The notes beneath the pieces are model-generated. The model made no database searches. It saw only the letters and a program-made list of their open reading frames with translations, and was not told the origin of the DNA. This document shows positions 28,175-37,463 of a DNA stretch of 64,000 nucleotides, piece by piece (positions within the stretch are counted from its first letter, which is position 1; each line of letters begins with the position of its first letter). The DNA is from Streptomyces endophytica (GTDB taxonomy: Bacteria; Actinomycetota; Actinomycetes; Streptomycetales; Streptomycetaceae): NCBI RefSeq assembly GCF_026153355.1, contig NZ_CP110636.1, positions 6,448,001 to 6,512,000 of the forward strand. Reading direction: 5' to 3'. A program made the translations under genes and the position numbers.

Positions 28175-29556
28175 TCACACGGTGAAACGGACCGCCTCCA
28201 GCTGGAGGTTCAGCTCCATCGGGCTTCCGCCGTACTTCCACCCGCCGGGGTCGGTGCACGTCTGGCCCATCCACTGCTTGTCCTTGACATAGGCGTCCTG
28301 GCACACCGAGCCGTCGAAGACCTTGAAGGTCAGTCCCTGCATGGCGGGGTCCGCCTCCTTGTCGCTGCCGATGACCATGTCCTGCTCGTCGACCGCCAAC
28401 GCCCACTCGTCGCCCTTCCGCCAGCCCTCGCCGACATAGGCACTGGCGCCGGTGACGCCCTTGGTGCCGGACACGGCGATGTTGAGGGCCTTGATGGGCG
28501 TGCCGCTGCCCACCGCCCCGGCCTCGGCCCCGTCGCACACCGGGTCCTGCCAGCCGCCGTCCGCGACGTAGACGCGGTAGCAGATGTGGCGGCCGGGCCG
28601 CCGGCGACGAGCTCGCGCACCGCGGTGGCCGCGGTCCGCTCCTGGGGCTTCTCGGGCTGCTCTTCGCCACCGCCGCCATCGCCGCCCCCCGAGTCGTCGG
28701 GCTTGGCGGCGTCGGTCGGCTTCGCCTCGGGTTGCGGAGGCGCGCTGCTGATCGGCGCGGACGGCTTGGTCGGTGCGATGTTGTGGCCCGCCAGGGGCTT
28801 CTCCCGCGCCGCACTCTTCAGCTGCGGCTGGAACGTCAGCCAGATGGTGATGAACGCGATGGTCAGCGCGAGGAGGAGGCCGAAGCTGGTGGCCAGCCAC
28901 CCGGGCAGGACCCCGCGCTGCACATAGGTTCCGTCCACCTTCATCGGATCGGCGCCGGACCGTCGCACGCTCAGCGCATACGGCTGTTCCTGCTTGGAAC
29001 CGAACCAGGTGATCTGCCGCGGCCGCAGTGTCGCCTTCACGAACGCGGCCCGGCCCGGCTCGATCTGGACGTTGGCCGGCTGGAGGTCGTACGACAACCG
29101 GTCACCGGTGTCACTGCCGCTGAGCGAGGCGGTGACCTTGGTGTTGCCGAGGTTGTCCACGGCCAGCTGCGGCCGCCCCCGGAAGCGCCCCTTCACCGTC
29201 GGCGGCACCAGCTCGGCGCGTATCTCGGTGAAGGGGGTGATGGTGAGGTTGCCCTCGGGGACGGCGGGGGTGTCCGGATGTTCGGTCGGGGTGATCCGTA
29301 CGGCATACGGATTCGGGCCGGCGGTCGCGTCCGGCGTACGCGGCGGCGCGAACGTCAGCTCCACCGTGCCGGTCGTCCCCGGATAGAGCCGCAGCGTTTG
29401 CGGCTCCACCGTGGTCCAGGGGGCGAGAGCACCGACCGGTTCGAAGCGGTACTCGTCGACGATGTCACCGGTGTTGCGCACCTTCAGCCGCACGGTGGTG
29501 CTGCTGCCGGGGTCGACGGTCGCGGAGGCAGGTTCCAAGGAAGTCCAAAGGCTCAC
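28175..29556 (-). CDS. eCIS-associated membrane protein with Ig-like domains and C-terminal ChW-like repeats (one frameshift)
   Basis: 460 residues once a base is added near 28597. Residues 1-200 are two Ig/CARDB-like beta domains ('TVDPGSSTTVRLKVRNTGDI', 'KVTASLSGSDTGDRLSYDLQ'). One TM helix follows (about 232-255, 'GWLATSFGLLLALTIAFITI'), then a Pro/Glu/Gly-rich linker. The last 130 residues resemble hydrophobic-W repeats: 'CYRVYVADGGWQDPVCDGAE'...'IKALNIAVSG' and a closing 'NLQLEAVRFTV'. In Streptomyces eCIS loci a similar single-pass protein, often called 'hydrolytic protein', lies at this place. A role linking the particle to the membrane or acting as an effector is inference. Confidence 0.75.
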
Positions 29557-29893
29557 GCCTCGACGCTAGGAGGGAAGGCGGGTGCCGTCAGGAGGCTGCC
29601 GGGCAGAGCTGGTTGCCCTGATGGGCGGCGGCGATGTCCTCCGGTCCTGACGGGGCCGGGCCGCCTCCGTCACGCCGTTGTACCCGCCCGCGCCCGGGGC
29701 CGGCAGGGCCGCGAGGGCAGCCGCACGGGCAATGACCCGGGCAGCGCACGGCGGGCGCCCGGGGCCGGTCCACGCCGAAGTGCCCTTGGGGGCAGCGGCG
29801 TTGCCCGGTCACCGGCCCCCGGGGCCGTTACGGCGGCGCGGCGCGCACGCCAGGGTGAGGAGCGTCCCGTCTCGTACCCGAGGAGAGCACAGC
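29557..29893. other. Divergent promoter region between the membrane protein and the sheath operon
   Basis: The 337-bp gap separates the minus-strand membrane protein gene from the sheath gene, so it should carry promoters both ways. GGAG at about 29881 serves the sheath start. No gene or clear operator is visible. Confidence 0.5.
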
Positions 29894-31485
29894 ATGCCGT
29901 CCTACCTGTCGCCCGGCGTCTACGTCGAGGAGGTGGCCAGTGGTTCGCGCCCGATCGAGGGGGTGGGCACCTCCGTGGCGGCCTTCGTCGGGCTCGCGCC
30001 GACCGGGCCGCTGAACGAGCCGACGCTGGTGACGAACTGGAGTCAGTACGTCTCCTCCTTCGGCGACTTCACCGACGGGTACTACCTCGCCCACTCCGTC
30101 TACGGCTTCTTCAACAACGGCGGTTCCGCCGCGTACGTGGTGCGGGTCGGGGGTTCCGCCGAGGGCAGCACCGGTGAGGGCGCGGCCCCGGCCGAGACGT
30201 CCGGCCCGGTCCCGCCGGTGGCCCTGCCCGCCGCCGAGCCGAAGCAGCTCGGCACGTTCTCCGTGGCGGCCACGGCACCGGGCGCCACCGGCCCCTGACC
30301 GTGGAGGTCGCCGACCCCGAGGGCGAGGGCCCGGCGGAACGTTTCAAGCTGATCGTCAAGGACGGCGACAAGCCGGTCGAGACCTTCGACGTCACCGCCA
30401 AGAAGGGCTCCCGGTCCTACGTCGTCACTCAGGTCAAGGAGCGCTCCAAGCTCATCAGCGTGACGGAGACGGCGCCGGCGGCCCAGCTCGCCCGCCCGGA
30501 GAACCAGACCGTCACCCTGGCCGCACCACCCGCCCCGGCCCCCGCAACCGCGCCGGCGGAGCGGGCCCCGGCCGCGCACCCGGTCCGGCCCAGTACCTCG
30601 GCGACTCCGCGGACCGCACCGGCTTCGGCGGCCTGGAGGCCATCGACGAGATATCCATGGTGGCCGTGCCCGACCTCATGGCCGCCTACCAGCAGGGCAC
30701 GCTCGACCTGGAGGCCGTCAAGGCCGTGCAGCTCGGGCTCATCGCCCACTGCGAGCTGATGGGCGACCGGGTCGCGGTCGTCGACCCGCCGCCTGGCCTG
30801 AATGCCCGTCAGATCCGGGTGTGGCGCCAGGAGACGGCGGGCTACGACTCCAAGTACGCGGCCCTGTACTACCCTGGCTGAAGTCCTTCGACCCGGCGAC
30901 GGGCCAGGCCCGCATGGTCCCGCCGAGCGGCCACGTCGCCGGCATCTGGGCCCGCAACGACTCCGAGCGCGGCGTGCACAAGGCCCCCGCCAACGAGGTC
31001 GTACGCGGCGCCGTCGATCTGGAGCTGCAGATCACCCGCGGTGAGCAGGACCTGCTCAACCCCATCGGCGTCAACTGCATCCGCGCCTTCCCCGGCCGGG
31101 GCGTCCGCGTCTGGGGAGCCCGCACCCTCTCCTCCGACCCCGAGTGGCGCTACCTCAACATCCGCCGGTACTTCAACTACCTGGAGGAGTCGATCCTGAT
31201 CGGCACCCAGTGGGTGGTGTTCGAGCCGAACGACCACGCGCTGTGGGCCCGCATCCGGCGCAACGTCTCGGCTTTCCTGGTCAACGAGTGGCGCAGCGGC
31301 GCACTCTTCGGCCAGCGGCCCGAGGAGGCCTACTACGTCAAGTGCGACGCGGAGACCAACCCGCCGGAGTCGGTCGACCTCGGCCGGGTCGTGTGCGAGA
31401 TCGGCATCGCGCCGGTCAAACCGGCGGAGTTCGTGATCTTCCGGTTGTCCCAGTTCTCCAGCGCAACGGGGAGTTGGAGGAGTAG
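29894..31485 (+). CDS. eCIS contractile sheath protein (four one-base frameshifts)
   Basis: The sheath starts at ATG 29894 with 'MPSYLSPGVYVEEVASGSRP' and ends 'SQFSSGNGELEE' at 31485. Between, the frame changes at about 30293, 30590, 30872 and 31455; each break lies in a C/G run and adding four bases gives exactly 532 codons. Conserved sheath parts are 'WSQYVSSFGDF', 'HSVYGFFNNGGSAAYVVRV', 'VAVPDLMAAYQQ', 'VAGIWARNDSERGVHKAPAN' and 'RYLNIRRYFNYLEESI' (C-terminal domain with the linker strands). An Ala/Pro-rich insert lies near residues 90-125 and 215-240. Sheath contraction drives the inner tube outward. A functional eCIS needs this gene whole, which argues for assembly error. Confidence 0.9.
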
Positions 31486-31558
31486 CCCCGAAGGAGCGGG
31501 CGCCCACGCCCCAGCCCTCGTACGTCACCGTCAAGAAGCCTAGAAGGACAGCGAACAC

Positions 31559-32002
31559 ATGAGTCTCATGCAGGGCGACTCCCTCACCGCACACAATTTC
31601 GGTCTGCAGATCGACGGCGTGATGGTCGAGTACCTCGCGGAGGTCAGCGGTCTCACCATCGAACAGGACGTCATCGTCAGCCCGCAGAACACCGCGCAGG
31701 GCAAGATCGACATCAACATTCTGCCGGGCGTGCAGAAGAACGGGCAGTGCACCGTGGTGCGCGGCATGACCCAGTCGAACTCGTTCACGCAGTGGATCAA
31801 CGACTCGATCAACGGCCGGATGAGCACGGCCCGCAAGAACGCCACCATCATCCTCATGGACTACGAGGACAATCCGGTGAAGCGGTACAACCTGCGCAAC
31901 GCCTGGTGCAGCAAGATCGACGCCAGCAGCCTGAAGGCCGGCGAGGCCGCCGTGCTCACCGAGACCGTGACCATCGTCTTCGAAGAACTGGTCATCGAGT
32001 AA
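31559..32002 (+). CDS. eCIS inner tube protein (gp19/Afp1-like)
   Basis: 147 residues of the T4 gp19-type tail tube family: 'AHNFGLQIDGVMVEYLAEVS', 'GQCTVVRGMTQSNSFTQWIN', 'IILMDYEDNPVKRYNLRNAW' and 'EAAVLTETVTIVFEELVIE'. It stacks as hexameric rings inside the sheath. The spacing after the sheath gene is 73 bp with AGAAGGACAG before ATG 31559. The stop codon shares its last base with the next ATG (TAATG). Confidence 0.92.
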   Translation: MSLMQGDSLTAHNFGLQIDGVMVEYLAEVSGLTIEQDVIVSPQNTAQGKIDINILPGVQKNGQCTVVRGMTQSNSFTQWINDSINGRMSTARKNATIILMDYEDNPVKRYNLRNAWCSKIDASSLKAGEAAVLTETVTIVFEELVIE

Positions 32003-32508
32003 TGCGGCGCTCGGCTACCGGTACGCCCGGCGCGGGCGCCGCCGTCGCGGCGCCACCGGCCTCCCCGGCCGCGGCGGCGGGCGTGGAGCTCCCCGCTCCC
32101 GCCTCCCCCGCCGCTCCGGCCGACCCGGCACCCCGCGACCTGCGCACCGAGTTCCCCTTCCAACTGCCGCGTGGCTACGTCGACGAGTCGGGCACCGTGC
32201 ACCGGGACGGCGTGATGCGGCTGTCGACGGCACGGGACGAGCTGGTCCCGCTGCGCGACGTCCGTGTCCAGGAGAATCCGGCGTACCTGTCGGTGGTGCT
32301 GCTCGGCCGGGTCATCACCCGGCTGGGCACGCTGTCGATGGTGCACGACGGGATCGTGGAGAGCATGTTCGCCTCCGACCTCGCCTTCCTCCAGGACTTC
32401 TACCGCCAGATCAACGCCGAGGGCCACACCCGCGCCGCGGTGCAGTGCCCGCACTGTTCCGAGCCGTTCGAGGTGGAACTCGGCGGGAGCCGCCTGGGGG
32501 AATCGTGA
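32002..32508 (+). CDS. eCIS tail-assembly-chaperone-like protein with zinc motif
   Basis: 168 residues. After an Ala/Pro-rich N-terminal 45 residues comes 'LRTEFPFQLPRGYVDESGTV' and a folded core (TARDELVPLRDVRV, 'PAYLSVVLLGRVITRLGTLS'). The end 'AAVQCPHCSEPFEVELGG' has one CPHC knuckle, half of a usual zinc ribbon. The gene sits where phage tails encode chaperones, between tube and tape measure, and overlaps both neighbours (TAATG, GTGA). The function is inferred from position. Confidence 0.75.
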   Translation: MRRSATGTPGAGAAVAAPPASPAAAAGVELPAPASPAAPADPAPRDLRTEFPFQLPRGYVDESGTVHRDGVMRLSTARDELVPLRDVRVQENPAYLSVVLLGRVITRLGTLSMVHDGIVESMFASDLAFLQDFYRQINAEGHTRAAVQCPHCSEPFEVELGGSRLGES

Positions 32509-32663
32509 CGTACGCGACCGACCGACTGCACGAGGAGATCGCGTACGTCGCCTACCACTTCCACTGGGGCCTGGAGACGATCCTGGACCTGGAACACCAC
32601 GACCGCCGCGGGTACGCGGACCGGATCGCGTCCTTCGTGACGCGCGCCGGGGCGGAGGGCTGA
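32505..32663 (+). CDS. DUF6760 small eCIS protein
   Basis: 52 residues from GTG 32505, overlapping the previous stop as GTGA. The sequence 'DRLHEEIAYVAYHFHWGLET' followed by ILDLEHHDRRGYADRI is highly conserved in actinobacterial eCIS loci, in my recollection as DUF6760. It has the size and place of the second, frameshift-type chaperone of phage tails. No signal or membrane segment. Confidence 0.8.
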   Translation: MTYATDRLHEEIAYVAYHFHWGLETILDLEHHDRRGYADRIASFVTRAGAEG

Positions 32664-32666
32664 GCC

Positions 32667-35600
32667 GTGGGGTTCTTGGACCGGCTGCGGGGCCGAGGCG
32701 GTCGTGGTCACGGTGGGGACCCGGAGGCTCGTCACCGCCCTGAGGGCAGTGACGACCGGGGCCCTGAGGGCAGTGGCGACCAGGTCGGCAGCGGCGACCG
32801 CCCCGCCCCGGAACCGCCGACGAACGGTGCGGTGGCCGACGGCGCGGCAGCGGCGACCGCCTGGAGCGGGCTGCCGCCCCTCCAGCGCTCCGTGGCCGAC
32901 GGCCGGGCCGGGGTCGCGGACGCCGGCTTCGCCACGCGGCTGCCGACGTGGCAGAACCCCTCGTTCACGAGGGCGCAGGTGGGCATCGGAGTCCTGGACA
33001 CCGCTGCCGGCAGCCTGCTTTCGGGGGCGATGACCGACGCGGCCCGACCGGTGACGGGACTGGAACGGCCGTCGAACGCGCTGTCCTGGCCGACCGCATC
33101 ACCGGAGCCGACGGTGCAGCGGGCGCCCGCGGCACCGCTGCGGGCCCTGCCACCGGCGATGCCGACGCCGGGCCCGGCAGGGGGAGTTCGGGCACCGCTC
33201 GGAAGCGGAAAGGCCCCGGGAGGGACGGGCGCCGGGCGCCGGCGGGCGGTGCGGCGGCGGGCGGTGCGGCGGCGTCCGCTTCCTCTGCCGGGCCGGCCAG
33301 GCCTGCCGTTCCGGCCGGGCCGGCTGTCCCTGCCGTTCCTGCCGTTCCTGTCGCGCAGGCTCCGGGGGCTCGGCCCGCTGCGGGTGGTCGTCGTGCCGCG
33401 CCCGCTGCCATGTCCCGGTCCGGCCTGGCGGCCTCGACCCCGGCGGCCTCGACCCCGGCGGCTTCGACCCCCGCGGCTTCAACCCCGGCGGCCTCGACCC
33501 CCGCGGCTTCGTCTTCCTCAAGGGGCCCGGGTGCTAAGGGCACTCGGGACCCGCACGCGTCCGCCCCGTTCGCCGTACGGGGTGTCCGCGTGGCGCCCAC
33601 CCCGACCACCCCGCCCAACTCGTCCCGGCTACGGCCCCTGACCAAGGCGCCGGCCGGGACGGGCACCGTACAGCGGAAGATTCTGCCGGTGGCGCAGCAG
33701 GAGCCTTCCGTGCCCGCGGAAAATACGGCAACGACTGCGGCAGGCCCCGCCGGTACAGGGGCGCGCACCACGAGGGCCGTGCGGGAACCGAGCGGTGCCT
33801 TGGCCAGCGAGCCCAGAGCGGTCTCGCCGGCCGAGGGTGACCGAGCAGGGGCCGGCCCGGCTGCCTCGCGTGGCCCGCTCGACCGCCCCGCGCCCGTACC
33901 CGCACCCGCACCCGCACCGAAGAACGTGGGCGCCGGTCCGTCCCCCTCCGGATCCGGCGCAGCGCCGACCGGGCGTGGGCGGACGGTGGCCGGCCCCCGG
34001 TGCAGCGGGCGGCCGTCCGTCGCGACCGCGCACCGGAAGGCCCCGGCACCGACGCGGCATCCGGCCCTCGTGGCGCAGGCGCCGCCTCTCACGGTGCCGC
34101 TGCCCCCGGTGGCGAAGTACGCGACACGAGCGACGACATGGCGGGATCCCGGCCCCCGGCCCGCGCACCGCGCGGCGATCGCGGCACGGCGACCTCCGGT
34201 CCGGTGCGCGTACAGCGGGCCCCGGTCGAGCAACGCAACGCCGCGGCCTCCGGCGGAACGGCCGGCCCGAGCGGAGAAGTCGCCCCGAGCGGAACGGTCG
34301 GCCTGAACAGGGAGGCGGGCGACGACCGACGGCCGGCCGTCGGCTCCGGTCGACCCACGACCCGACCCACGACATCGCAGGGGCCGTCAGCCAGCCGTGC
34401 CACCACGGCGGCAGGCGGACCGGCGGCCGGTGCGCCGACAGGGACAGCGACGGGTGCGGGCAACGACACGGCACCCGTCCAGCGGGCCGTCGGCACCCCG
34501 GCCGGTCCGCCGCGCGCGCTGCCCCCTGTGCGGGACGCCGCGACCCGGCCCGTAGCGCCCCCGGGCAGCGCGCCGGCTGCGCACCCGAGTGCCGTCGCAG
34601 GGGCGGCCGAGAACGCCGTACGGGCGGCCGCGCCGGCCTCGGGCGCGTTGGGGTCGGGCGCGCCGGCCTCGGGCGCGTTGGCCTCTGGCGCGTCGGCCTC
34701 TGGCGCCTCGGAAGCAGCGGTCCCTGTTCAGCGGTCGCTCCCGGCTGCCGACGGCCGCGTACCCGGTGTGCCTTCGGCGGCCGGTTCCTCCGTACCGCAC
34801 GCGGCCCCGGGCAGCAGTTCCGCGGCTCGCCCGGTGAAGTCCCCACCCCGCGCTGGGAGTTCACCTTCTGGGAGTTCACCTTCTGGGAGTTCCCCCGCCG
34901 GAAGTTCCCCCACCGGGAGCTCCCCCGCCGGCCTTCCGCCGACGTCCGCCACGCCCCGCGCCAGGACGAACCCGCCCCCGAACGCGCCCTCGAACCCGAA
35001 CGCGACCCCGAGCACGAACCCGACCCCGAACGCGAACCCAAGCGCGAACCCGCCCCCCGCCCGCTCCGCGCCCAGCCGATCGGTTCAGCGCAGCGTCCGG
35101 CGTGAGGTCCCCAGGACCGGCCTCGGCGCCCCGGTCGCCTCGGTGCCCGCGCCGCCGACCGTCGCGTCCCGGGACTCCGTTCCCCAGGCCGCGGCTCCCG
35201 CACGCCCACACCCCGCCTCGGCCCTGCCGGACGGTGCGCCGAGCGCACCCCGGAGTGCCGCGCGGCCCGCCGGCCCGCCCCCGGCGGTGACCACTGCCGT
35301 GCGCCCCGCCGCGCCGCACGGTCCCGGCACCGCCCCGCGCTCCGCGTCGTCGGCGCCCCTGGTCCAGCGTGCGCCGGCAGCCACCGCACAGCGCCGCTCT
35401 CCCCTGGGGGCGCCGGTCACCGGCGTGCCCGCGGACGCCACGCCGCTCGCCGGATTCCCGGCACGGGAGGCCGGCACGCCCGCTCCGGGTCCCGTTCCCG
35501 CACCTCCGGCCGTGGGACTCCCGGCCGCTCCGCGCCCACCGGCGCGCACCACCTCCGTCCCTCCCCCGGTCCCTTCCCCCGTCAGCGTCCAGCGCAGCAC

Positions 35601-36183
35601 CGCGCCCCACAACGGCGCACCGCTGCACCGTCCCACCCCGCCCACCGGCACCACCGCCCCCCGGCCGCTCCCCGTGGCCCCCCTCACCCCGCCCCCGGCA
35701 CTGTCGCCGCCCGCGCTCCGGCCCACCTCCGGGACCGCCGCCGCCCCGGCCTCCGCGCCCCCCGTCACCGTCCAGCGCACCCGGGGCTCGGCCATCGGTG
35801 CGCTCGCCGCCGGGGCCGCGGCCACGGTGGCCGACACCCTGCCCCGGATCCTGCCTCCGCACCGGCCGCCCGCCGACGCCCCGCCCCCTGCCTACAGCCC
35901 GTCCCCTCCCTACAGCCCACCCCCCGCCTACAGCGCATCCGCTCGCGACGACCCACCACCTGCCTACGCCTACGCCCCGCCCTCACAGACGCAGCTTCGG
36001 GCGCAACAGCCCCCGCCCGTCTACGCGGAGGTACCCGCCGGCGGATTCGACCCGCGCGCACTCACCGACTTCCAGCTCGACGAGCTGGTGCACCGGATCA
36101 TCGGCCGCATCACCCGGCTGATCCGCACCGAACTGCGGCTGGACCGCGAGCGGATCGGCAGGCTCCGCGACCCCCGCCAGTGA
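32667..36183 (+). CDS. Giant disordered VQR-repeat protein in the tape-measure slot (two frameshifts)
   Basis: GTG 32667 follows GGAGGG; adding one base near 33230 and one near 33996 gives 1173 codons. The protein is rich in Ala, Pro, Ser, Gly and Arg and looks disordered. It carries about eleven (V/L)QR motifs, among them PPLQRSVAD, GTVQRKILP, PVQRAAVRRD, VPVQRSLPA, VSVQRSTAP and VTVQRTRGS. There are local repeats: STPAA at 33429-33512, SGAPASGAL at about 34640, GSSPSGSSP at about 34855 and NPTPNANP at about 35010. Only the end is helix-prone and specific: 'DPRALTDFQLDELVHRIIGR' to 'RDPRQ'. In phage-tail order this is the tape-measure position. At 0.15 nm per residue it would measure about 175 nm. 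The role is inference. Confidence 0.7.
33429..33512 (+). repeat. 15-bp tandem repeat coding for STPAA
   Basis: Five to six near-perfect copies of 'GCCTCGACCCCGGCG' lie inside the VQR-repeat gene, encoding (A)STPAA. Such tracts change length readily and are risky for assembly. Confidence 0.8.
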
Positions 36184-36283
36184 CCGGCCGACGGCCTCCC
36201 GCCGCACCGGCCGCCCCACGCCGTACCTCTGACAGCACACCGCATCACAGCGCACCGCACCTCTGACAGAAAGGCCCTCCGCG

Positions 36284-36706
36284 ATGTCCCGCCAGGACCC
36301 GGGCTCCTCCCTCTGGTTCACCCTCTCCATCGACGGCGAGAGCCTGGGTTACTTCAACGGGTGCGACGGGCTGTCGTCCCAGGTGGAGACGGAGCAGCGG
36401 CAGGAGGGCGGCAACAACGGCTTCGTCTGGCAGCTGCCGACCCGTGTCACCTTCTCCACCATCCGGCTGACCCGTCCCCTCACCCCGGACACCACGAAGG
36501 TCGCCAAGTGGATCTCCTCCGTCCAGACGGGCATCGAGCGGCCCACCGCCCAGATCACGGCGCTGCGCGCGGACGGCTCGGAGGTCGCGCGCTGGGGGCT
36601 GATCGATGTGCTGCCGGTCAGCTGGCAGGGCCCCGCCCTCGACCCGGCGTCTCCGGCCGTCGCCACGGAGGTCCTGGAGATCGCCCATCACGGGTTCACC
36701 GACTGA
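36284..36706 (+). CDS. Second tube-fold protein (gp19-like, Afp5-type)
   Basis: 140 residues: 'SSLWFTLSIDGESLGYFNGC', 'QEGGNNGFVWQLPTRVTFST', 'IRLTRPLTPDTTKVAKWISS' and 'VATEVLEIAHHGFTD'. It belongs to the same tail-tube superfamily as 31559-32002 but is clearly diverged. In other eCIS particles such a paralogue forms the ring joining the tube to the spike hub. AGAAAGGCC precedes the ATG; 100 bp separate it from the VQR gene. Confidence 0.85.
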   Translation: MSRQDPGSSLWFTLSIDGESLGYFNGCDGLSSQVETEQRQEGGNNGFVWQLPTRVTFSTIRLTRPLTPDTTKVAKWISSVQTGIERPTAQITALRADGSEVARWGLIDVLPVSWQGPALDPASPAVATEVLEIAHHGFTD

Positions 36707-36740
36707 AGACCACCGACCGAGGAGCGGGAGAGAACGCCCC

Positions 36741-37463
36741 ATGCCCAAGAGCAGCAACGGCGCCGGCAAGAGCCTGGTACGCGCCACCCTGGCCATCCAC
36801 GAGCCTCCCGCCGGCACCGGCACCACCCCGGGCGCGCTCAGAAAGACGCTCCGCTTCGACTTCAACCCGGCGCAGCTGTCCCTCAGCCGGTCCGCCCAGT
36901 GGAAGGTGACGCCGACCGCGGCCCGACGGGACGGCCCGAAACCCGAGTTCATGGGGGTCGAGCCGCGTTCGATGACCCTGGAGATCTTCCTGGACTCCTC
37001 CGACCGGCCGACCAGCGACACGGTGCTGAAGAAGGTGGAGTCCCTGATGAGCTGCTGCCGGGTGACCGCCAAGAGCATCGCGACCAAACGGCCCTCGCCG
37101 CCGTGGGTGGTCTTCCAGTGGGGGTCGTTCTCCACGGCGCGGTTCACCGCGTACGTCAGTTCCGTCGAGGCCTCGTACACGCTGTTCGGGACCACCGGTG
37201 TCCCCATCCGTGCCACCTGCCAGGTCCGTCTGCACGAGATCCCGCGCAGGACCGGGCGGCAGAACCCGACATCGGGCGCCCTCACCGCGCAGCGGGTGCA
37301 CCAGGTCGTCGCCGGTGACTCGCTGCCGTCCCTCGCCTGGCGGGAGTACGGGGACGCGACGGCGTGGCGGGTGATCGCCGAGGCCAACGGCATCGACGAC
37401 CCGGCCCAGCTGTCCACGGGCACCGAACTCGTCCTGCCCGCCGCCGAGGAGGTGCGTCACTGA
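36741..37463 (+). CDS. LysM-domain baseplate hub protein (Afp7-like)
   Basis: 240 residues with GGAGCGGGAGAG ahead of ATG 36741. The N-terminal part is the tail-hub fold: 'LRFDFNPAQLSLSRSAQWKV', 'PRSMTLEIFLDSSDRP', 'PPWVVFQWGSFSTARFTAYV'. The last 55 residues form one LysM unit: 'HQVVAGDSLPSLAWREYGDA' and 'WRVIAEANGIDDPAQLSTGT'. In injection systems this protein binds the spike and end of the tube rather than peptidoglycan. It shares one base with the spike gene (TGATG). Confidence 0.88.
   Translation: MPKSSNGAGKSLVRATLAIHEPPAGTGTTPGALRKTLRFDFNPAQLSLSRSAQWKVTPTAARRDGPKPEFMGVEPRSMTLEIFLDSSDRPTSDTVLKKVESLMSCCRVTAKSIATKRPSPPWVVFQWGSFSTARFTAYVSSVEASYTLFGTTGVPIRATCQVRLHEIPRRTGRQNPTSGALTAQRVHQVVAGDSLPSLAWREYGDATAWRVIAEANGIDDPAQLSTGTELVLPAAEEVRH

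Noticed and set aside
29678..29893. N-terminal extension of the sheath protein upstream of ATG 29894
   Set aside because: The extension is Ala/Arg-rich without similarity to sheath proteins; MPSYLSPGVYVEEV is the normal family start and has GGAG upstream.
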